64,000 nt of DNA from assembly GCF_004216955.1 (NCBI RefSeq), contig NZ_SGXL01000001.1, positions 744,001 through 808,000 of the forward strand, read 5' to 3'. The notes under the pieces were generated by a model. It saw only the letters and a list, made by a program, of their open reading frames with translations, ran no database searches and was not told the origin of the DNA. The translations under genes and the position numbers were made by a program. Every line of letters begins with the position of its first letter. Position 1 is the first letter of the stretch. Source of the DNA: Fictibacillus sp. BK138. GTDB taxonomy: Bacteria; Bacillota; Bacilli; Bacillales; Fictibacillaceae. Shown here piece by piece: positions 55,361-64,000 of this stretch.

Positions 55361-56683
55361 ATGGAAATGGGATTGTACCAGCAACAGAGCATGAATCTTG
55401 TCATGACAACTGAACTACGCCAAGCCATCGCCATTTTACAAGTTCCTAGTTATGAACTTACTTCCTATCTGCAAGAGCAGGCGTTAGAAAATCCGTTAAT
55501 CGAAATTGCGGAGCCTAAAGGCATGTTTACAACGCTGAAAAAAAGCGGACGTAAAAATGGAGTCAGCAGTCAATCAGCCGATAAACAAAGTTACGACCAT
55601 CTCATCATTGAACAAGAAACATTGTATGACTATCTATATAAGCAATCCATTCTGCTTCCTCTTCAGGAACAGGACCGCAAAATATTTAATTATCTTTTAT
55701 TAAGCTTAAATGAGAGCGGTTATCTGACTGTAACGGCGCAAGAAACAGCAGCACGATTTACAGTCTCCATAAAGAAGTGTGAAGAACTTATCTCGATGCT
55801 GCAGAAGTTAGAACCAACTGGAATCGGTGCCCGCAGTTTAAGAGAGTGTCTTTTAATACAGCTTTCAGAATTAAAATTTGAAAATACATTAAGCTACATA
55901 ATCGTCGATCAGTATTTAGAACTGCTAGGAGAAAGAAAAATTAAAACACTAGCTGAACTGCTTAAAGTCTCACCGCAGCAGATTGAAGAAGCGGCAGATT
56001 TCCTGCAGACATTAGATCCACGGCCGGGGGCAGCTTTTTCGCCAGCAGATGAGCAGTCATATTTATATCCAGATGTGTCCGTGTCAATGGAAAACGGAAA
56101 GCTTCACATTTCGATCAACGAACAATATTCACCAGTCATGAAGCTGAATAACAGCTATTCATCTCTTTTAAGGGATAAAAATATAAGGTCAAAATTTATA
56201 GATGAATCGTATCAAAAGTTCAACTGGCTGAAAAAAGCATTGGAACAAAGAAAAGAGACCCTTCTTAAAATTACTTCTGAGATCGTTAGAGTCCAAGAGA
56301 AATATTTTCATTCATTTGAGAAAAATGACCTCATCCCTTTAACCTTAAAAGATGTAGCTGATCAAATAGGCGTGCATGAATCTACGGTAAGCCGCGCTGT
56401 GAAGAATAAAGTTTTGCAGACTTCCAAAGGGGCAGTTGAACTAAAGTCCTTTTTCTCAGCAAAAATATATACACAGGATGGCGGAAGTGCTTCAGCAACA
56501 TCCGCTAAAACAGAGATTAAAAAGCTGGTAGAAAGCGAGAACAAACTAAAGCCATTGTCTGATCAAGTTCTTGCAGCCCTTTTAGAACAAAACAGCGGAC
56601 TAAGCATCTCGCGGAGAACCGTTGCAAAATATAGAGAAGAATTAAACATTCCGTCCTCTTCAAAAAGAAAACGCTACTCTTGA
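55361..56683 (+). CDS. rpoN: RNA polymerase sigma-54 factor (SigL)
   Basis: Sigma-54 directs RNA polymerase to -24/-12 promoters and needs AAA+ enhancer-binding activators. The N-terminal activator-interaction region (QQQSMNLVMTTELRQAIAI) is followed by the core-binding domain, then the HTH (DVADQIGVHESTVSRAVKNK near residue 330). The C-terminal RpoN box is ISRRTVAKYREELNIPSS, near-perfect. The ATG at 55361 follows AAAGGGGAGGG and gives 440 residues. A longer open frame through the 48-bp palindrome was rejected. No activator gene is nearby. Confidence 0.96.
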   Translation: MEMGLYQQQSMNLVMTTELRQAIAILQVPSYELTSYLQEQALENPLIEIAEPKGMFTTLKKSGRKNGVSSQSADKQSYDHLIIEQETLYDYLYKQSILLPLQEQDRKIFNYLLLSLNESGYLTVTAQETAARFTVSIKKCEELISMLQKLEPTGIGARSLRECLLIQLSELKFENTLSYIIVDQYLELLGERKIKTLAELLKVSPQQIEEAADFLQTLDPRPGAAFSPADEQSYLYPDVSVSMENGKLHISINEQYSPVMKLNNSYSSLLRDKNIRSKFIDESYQKFNWLKKALEQRKETLLKITSEIVRVQEKYFHSFEKNDLIPLTLKDVADQIGVHESTVSRAVKNKVLQTSKGAVELKSFFSAKIYTQDGGSASATSAKTEIKKLVESENKLKPLSDQVLAALLEQNSGLSISRRTVAKYREELNIPSSSKRKRYS

Positions 56684-56695
56684 TAAATGTTAGCC

Positions 56696-56730
56696 AAGAT
56701 CTTTTCCAGGCGGAAGAGGTCTTTTTCTTT
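56696..56730 (+). terminator. rpoN terminator
   Basis: AAGATCTTTTCC and GGAAGAGGTCTT pair around AGGC (wobbles included), followed by TTTCTTTG. Confidence 0.85.
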
Positions 56731-56776
56731 GATTCATTTTAAAGAGAGTTGGTTTGTTGAGTAGTCTTCTTTGACT

Positions 56777-56813
56777 AGTTGATTGAAGCAAACTGGAGCG
56801 GAAATCAACCACA
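56777..56813 (+). repeat. Remnant of the 140-bp dispersed repeat
   Basis: The left end (AGTTGATTG) is followed almost at once by the right end (GGAGCGGAAATCAACCAC). The ~100-bp folded middle is missing. Confidence 0.6.
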
Positions 56814-56917
56814 TTCAAGAGCAACTAAGCTTACGAAAACGGTTTTTCCTTTAAACCAATAATTTCATGATAAACTAACAGCATAGTTAAACAATCGTTT
56901 AAAAAGGAGAATCGAAA

Positions 56918-57163
56918 ATGGGCACAAAAAACTTGATATTTTATACAAAAGAACATTGTCCACTCTGCGATAAGGCGCATAAACTATTACAAGACCTGCA
57001 AAAAGAGATACCGTTCACAATGGAAACGGTAGACATATATAAAGACGACGTACTTCTTGAAAAATACGGATTAATGATCCCCGTCATAGAAGTGGAAGGC
57101 GCAGAAATCGATTATGGGATCATCTCCATTGATAAAGTAAAGAAAGCGCTTACTAATTTTTAA
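56918..57163 (+). CDS. Glutaredoxin-like thiol protein
   Basis: This 81-residue thioredoxin-fold protein resembles the glutaredoxin-like DUF836 family. The redox motif is CPLC in YTKEHCPLCDKAHKLL (about residues 14-17), and the cis-proline lies in LMIPVIEVEGAEI. The substrate is unknown. The start follows AAGGAGA. The gene is monocistronic, between rpoN and cggR. Confidence 0.87.
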   Translation: MGTKNLIFYTKEHCPLCDKAHKLLQDLQKEIPFTMETVDIYKDDVLLEKYGLMIPVIEVEGAEIDYGIISIDKVKKALTNF

Positions 57164-57306
57164 TAAGTAAAAGTTGTTGAAATGTAGTGAAAGTATTTGA
57201 TAATATAAACTTGCCAGAAGGAAATTTGACTTTTTTATGACAAAAAGTAATTTCTGGCACGTTTGAAATTCATGCGATCAGGGAATTATACAATTGGCAA
57301 TGACAT

Positions 57307-57324
57307 ACTTGGGTAACACCAAGT
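57307..57324 (+). promoter_or_regulatory. Inverted repeat upstream of the CggR operator
   Basis: ACTTGG and CCAAGT form a perfect inverted repeat with a 6-bp spacer. Its role is unknown. A candidate promoter lies upstream (TTGACT 57226, TAATTT 57248, 16 bp apart), weakly supported. The rest of 57164-57440 shows no gene. Confidence 0.45.
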
Positions 57325-57340
57325 TATTTTCTTACGCTGA

Positions 57341-57376
57341 TGGGACAAAAAATGACTAACCGGGACGAAAAGTGTC
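57341..57376 (+). promoter_or_regulatory. CggR operator
   Basis: TGGGAC N6 TGAC N4 CGGGAC N6 TGTC matches the B. subtilis CggR site (CGGGAC N6 TGTC N4 CGGGAC N6 TGTC) with only two differences. It lies ~70 bp before the cggR start, between the likely promoter and the gene. Confidence 0.9.
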
Positions 57377-57443
57377 CAATGAGGCATCTTTTACCCAAAA
57401 CAAACAAACGTAACGTAATCCCATTGGATCAGGAGAATGTGCA

Positions 57444-58466
57444 ATGAAGAATCTATTAGATGTTCAAAAAAAATTGCTGCCAGACCTTCTGGATACGATG
57501 CGGAAACGCTACAACGTTTTAAATGTGGTAAGAATCCATGAGCCCATTGGCAGAAGAAGCTTAGCTTCGACCCTGAACATGACAGAACGGGTTTTGCGTT
57601 CTGAGGTTTCCTTTTTAAAAGATCAAGGGCTTCTGACCATTCAGACGTCTGGCATGTCATTAACTTCAGAGGGGCATGATATTTTAGTAGAACTCTCTGA
57701 GATGATGAAGGAATTGTCAGGTTTGCATGTTTTAGAATCAGGTCTGAAGGAAATGTTAAATCTTTCTGAAGTCATCGTAGTACCAGGTGACAGTGATCAA
57801 GATCTTTGGGTCAAGAACGATATGGGTAAAGCTGCTGCTGACAGACTTAAACGTCAGCTTTCAGCGAAAAACATCATTGCCGTAACAGGCGGGACGACTC
57901 TTGCCTCTGTTGCAGAGATGATGACACCGATTCAAAAAGGCCAGCAATTGCTGTTTGTTCCAGCTCGCGGCGGACTTGGCGAGAAAGTTGAAAACCAGGC
58001 CAACACGATCTGTTCAACAATGGCTCAAAAAGCCAACGGTGAATACAGGCTGCTTCATTTGCCGGATCAGCTCAGCAAAGAAACCTATCTTTCTTTAATG
58101 GCTGAACCTGGTGTTAAAGAAGTGATGGAGCTCATACACTCCGCTGGTATAGTGCTGCACGGGATTGGTGATGCTAAAACAATGGCAGAACGCAGGAATT
58201 CCAACCCATCCCTTTTGGAAAAACTGGATGAAGAAAAAGCCGTCGCTGAAGCGTTTGGCTACTACTTTAACCAGCAAGGGGAAGTCGTTCATCGCGTCCG
58301 TACGATCGGATTGCAGCTTGATGAGCTTCACAACAGTGATTTCATCATGGCAGTAGCAGGCGGTTCATCTAAAGCAGATGCGATTGCAGCTTTTATGAAA
58401 CATGGTCCGAAAAAGGTACTCATTACAGACGAGGGAGCAGCTCGAAAACTATTGGTTCGCCCGTAA
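57444..58466 (+). CDS. cggR: Central glycolytic gene regulator
   Basis: CggR is a SorC/DeoR-type repressor that blocks the gapA operon until fructose-1,6-bisphosphate binds. The HTH lies near residues 32-57 (PIGRRSLASTLNMTERVLRS). The sugar-phosphate-binding domain shows DSDQDLWVKNDMGKAAADRL, AVTGGTTLASVAEMM and VAGGSSKADAIAAFMKHG. At 340 residues it has normal length. Start ATG after AGGAGAAT. It heads the operon cggR-gapA-pgk-tpiA-gpmI-eno, and its operator lies just upstream. Confidence 0.97.
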   Translation: MKNLLDVQKKLLPDLLDTMRKRYNVLNVVRIHEPIGRRSLASTLNMTERVLRSEVSFLKDQGLLTIQTSGMSLTSEGHDILVELSEMMKELSGLHVLESGLKEMLNLSEVIVVPGDSDQDLWVKNDMGKAAADRLKRQLSAKNIIAVTGGTTLASVAEMMTPIQKGQQLLFVPARGGLGEKVENQANTICSTMAQKANGEYRLLHLPDQLSKETYLSLMAEPGVKEVMELIHSAGIVLHGIGDAKTMAERRNSNPSLLEKLDEEKAVAEAFGYYFNQQGEVVHRVRTIGLQLDELHNSDFIMAVAGGSSKADAIAAFMKHGPKKVLITDEGAARKLLVRP

Positions 58467-59555
<1,089 letters not shown>

Positions 59556-59574
59556 TAGATAGAGAAGAACAATA

Positions 59575-59612
59575 AGGAGGGGGAGAAGTCATTTTTCAGG
59601 GCTTCTACTCCT
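59575..59612 (+). other. Hairpin in the gapA-pgk gap
   Basis: AGGAG plus AGAAG pair with CTTCT plus CTCCT around a ~20-nt loop. There is no T run, so it looks more like an mRNA-stability or processing hairpin than a terminator. Confidence 0.5.
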
Positions 59613-59681
59613 CTTTCCCATGTATAATCTGGGATTGTCATTCTTTTAATCTTTTTGACTGTCAGGAGGTTTCATGTACTT

Positions 59682-60866
59682 ATGAACAAAAAAAGTGTTC
59701 GCGACATCGATCTAAATGGCAAAGTTGTATTTTGCCGCGTTGATTTCAACGTGCCGATGAAAGATGGAAACATTACGGATGAAACGCGTATTAACGCTGC
59801 TCTTCCAACCATTAAATACTTAACAGAGCAAGGTGCAAAAGTTCTTTTAGCAAGCCACTTAGGACGTCCAAAAGGACAAGTTGTGGAAGAGCTCCGTTTA
59901 GATCCAGTTGCACAGCGTTTAAGCGATCTTCTTGGAAAAGAAGTTGTAAAAACAGATGAAGCATACGGAGAAGAAGTAGAAAAAGCATTGGCAAGCCTGG
60001 AAGAAGGCGGCGTAATCTTACTTGAAAACGTTCGTTTTTACCCTGGTGAGGAAAAGAACGATCCTGAACTAGCAGAAAAATTCGCAGCTTTGGCTGATGT
60101 GTATGTGAACGATGCTTTCGGAGCTGCACACCGTGCGCATGCTTCAACAGAAGGAATCGCAAAACATCTTCCTGCTGTATCAGGTTTGTTAATGGAAAAA
60201 GAACTCGAAGTGCTTGGAAAAGCTCTATCAAACCCTGACCGTCCTTTCACTGCGATTATCGGCGGTGCAAAAGTTAAGGACAAGATTGACGTAATTGACA
60301 ATCTTTTAGACAAAGTAGACAACTTGATCATTGGCGGAGGCCTTGGCTACACATTCATTAAGGCTCTTGGTCATGATGTAGGAAAGTCTCTTTTAGAAGA
60401 AGATAAGATCGAAACTGCAAAAGCATTCATGGAAAAAGCAAAGAAGAACGGTGTAAACCTAATGATTGCTGAAGATGTTTTAGTAGCAGACGATTTTTCA
60501 AATGATGCTAACACGAAGAACGTAGACATCGATTCCATCCCTTCAGATTGGGAAGGTCTTGATATCGGTACGAAAACAATTGAAAAGTACGTAAAGGTTA
60601 TTAAAGAATCGAAGCTTGTAATATGGAACGGACCGATGGGTGTGTTTGAAATCGACGCATTCGCTAACGGTACGCGTTCTGTTGCAAACGCACTTGCAGA
60701 AGCCACTGACACATACAGTGTGATCGGCGGCGGAGACTCAGCTGCAGCTGTTGAAAAGTTCGGTCTTGCAGACAAGATGAGCCACATCTCAACAGGCGGC
60801 GGAGCTTCTCTTGAGTTCATGGAAGGTAAGGCACTTCCAGGCGTCGAAGCACTTAACGACCGATAA
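59682..60866 (+). CDS. pgk: Phosphoglycerate kinase
   Basis: Pgk makes ATP from 1,3-bisphosphoglycerate. The N-terminal substrate site is visible ([20 protein letters not shown], then [10 protein letters not shown] with its basic residues). The nucleotide site shows [13 protein letters not shown] and the late [13 protein letters not shown] with [19 protein letters not shown]. The ATG at 59682 gives 394 residues, the B. subtilis length. A 3-codon ORF (ATG 59674) ends in TGA overlapping this ATG and sits closer to the AGGAGG, so coupling is possible. Confidence 0.97.
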   Translation: MNKKSVRDIDLNGKVVFCRVDFNVPMKDGNITDETRINAALPTIKYLTEQGAKVLLASHLGRPKGQVVEELRLDPVAQRLSDLLGKEVVKTDEAYGEEVEKALASLEEGGVILLENVRFYPGEEKNDPELAEKFAALADVYVNDAFGAAHRAHASTEGIAKHLPAVSGLLMEKELEVLGKALSNPDRPFTAIIGGAKVKDKIDVIDNLLDKVDNLIIGGGLGYTFIKALGHDVGKSLLEEDKIETAKAFMEKAKKNGVNLMIAEDVLVADDFSNDANTKNVDIDSIPSDWEGLDIGTKTIEKYVKVIKESKLVIWNGPMGVFEIDAFANGTRSVANALAEATDTYSVIGGGDSAAAVEKFGLADKMSHISTGGGASLEFMEGKALPGVEALNDR

Positions 60867-60918
60867 GACATTTGCAAGTTTAAAAAGGCTGTTTTGGTAA
60901 GCTTTGTTGTTATCGTGG

Positions 60919-61053
60919 GTGGTTGATTTCCGCTTCAGGTTGCTCGCTTTCCATGGGGCGGGCGGTGAGCCTTCTCGCGCTTTGCGCCTTTAGAAGTCTC
61001 ACCTGTCCCACTGATCCCATAGGAGTCTCGCACCTTGCGCTCCAATCAACTTG
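60919..61053 (-). repeat. 140-bp structured dispersed repeat, copy E (inverted), between pgk and tpiA
   Basis: It has the same framework as copy A, with short stem ATGGG/CCCAT and inner stem GGTGAGaCTTCT/AGAAGgCTCACC. It lies inside the glycolytic operon, so it would be transcribed. The rest of the 266-nt gap holds the tpiA ribosome site and no gene. Confidence 0.9.
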
Positions 61054-61132
61054 TCAATGAAGACTCCTAACAAGAACGACCGAATGCAGCAACCTTTTAG
61101 AAAAAAGAGACACTTTAAAGAGGTGAATTTGA

Positions 61133-63420
<2,288 letters not shown>

Positions 63421-63502
63421 CAGCTTCGACGGTGCACAACGCTGCAAAGGGCCCTTGTACGTCTGCATCATCTGGCTTATGTTGAAAGTAACTTTTTATT
63501 AA

Positions 63503-64000
<498 letters not shown>

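Noticed and set aside
60371-60877. 168-codon open frame antisense to pgk
   Set aside because: Ser/Ala/Phe-rich shadow of a highly expressed gene; no start signals.

Overview
The window looks like a chromosomal segment of a Bacillaceae bacterium. Gene order closely follows the part of the Bacillus subtilis map that carries csbA-uvrB-uvrA, yvlABCD, hprK-lgt-yvoD-ppaX-yvoF, hisZGDBHAFI, trxB-yvcI-rapZ-yvcK-whiA-crh, clpP, rpoN (sigL) and cggR-gapA-pgk-tpiA-gpmI-eno. Shine-Dalgarno sites are strong, GTG and TTG starts are common, and CtsR, LexA, TRAP, Fur/PerR, CggR and SigB-type sites are recognisable. It is not B. subtilis itself: immune inhibitor A, several acetyltransferases and three kinds of intergenic repeat are interspersed. 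A Fictibacillus-like relative is plausible but cannot be settled from one window.

Layout. 1-11.5 kb: an RsbR-type stress protein (cut by the edge), a cold-shock gene, moaA, a CatE-like dioxygenase, a TVP38 membrane protein, a peroxiredoxin/thiol reductase/Dps operon with Fur- and PerR-like boxes, an ABC-F ATPase, an alkyltransferase-like protein, a DUF2254 protein, and a Hanks-type kinase behind a tiny Lys/Ser/Tyr-rich protein. 11.5-21 kb: csbA, a TSUP transporter, uvrBA behind a LexA box, and yvlABCD. 21-24.7 kb: a secreted M6 metalloprotease and an S4/zinc-ribbon protein behind a structured leader. 24.7-36.5 kb: hprK-lgt-yvoD-ppaX-yvoF, putP, small enzymes, a membrane-anchored thioredoxin and a Ca2+/H+ antiporter. 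36.7-43.1 kb: the complete his operon. 43.4-50.7 kb: a TPR protein, trxB, and yvcI-rapZ-yvcK-whiA-crh. 50.7-57.2 kb: a solitary trpE behind a full TRAP leader, an oxidoreductase, clpP, a second csp, rpoN and a glutaredoxin-like gene. 57.3-64 kb: the cggR glycolytic operon, with eno cut by the right edge.

How the genes fit together. HprK and Crh are carbon-catabolite signalling partners, CggR senses glycolytic flux, and a cre-like site lies before putP. ClpP, CsbA, RsbR and the peroxide operon belong to stress responses. The his genes and trpE are amino-acid biosynthesis.

The most unusual material is between genes. (1) A ~140-bp repeat has four full copies in which two stems change in step, so it behaves like a folded element; one copy lies between pgk and tpiA. 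(2) Small elements built on a GGGGTCNGACCCC core occur as two close pairs, one member of which forms the end of trpE; a 48-bp perfect palindrome shares the core. (3) Three unrelated 20-21-bp tandem arrays lie in intergenic gaps. (4) A ~220-nt leader with a tiny ORF, a long-range stem and a terminator precedes the S4-domain gene. No tRNA, rRNA, CRISPR array, prophage or intact insertion sequence was seen.
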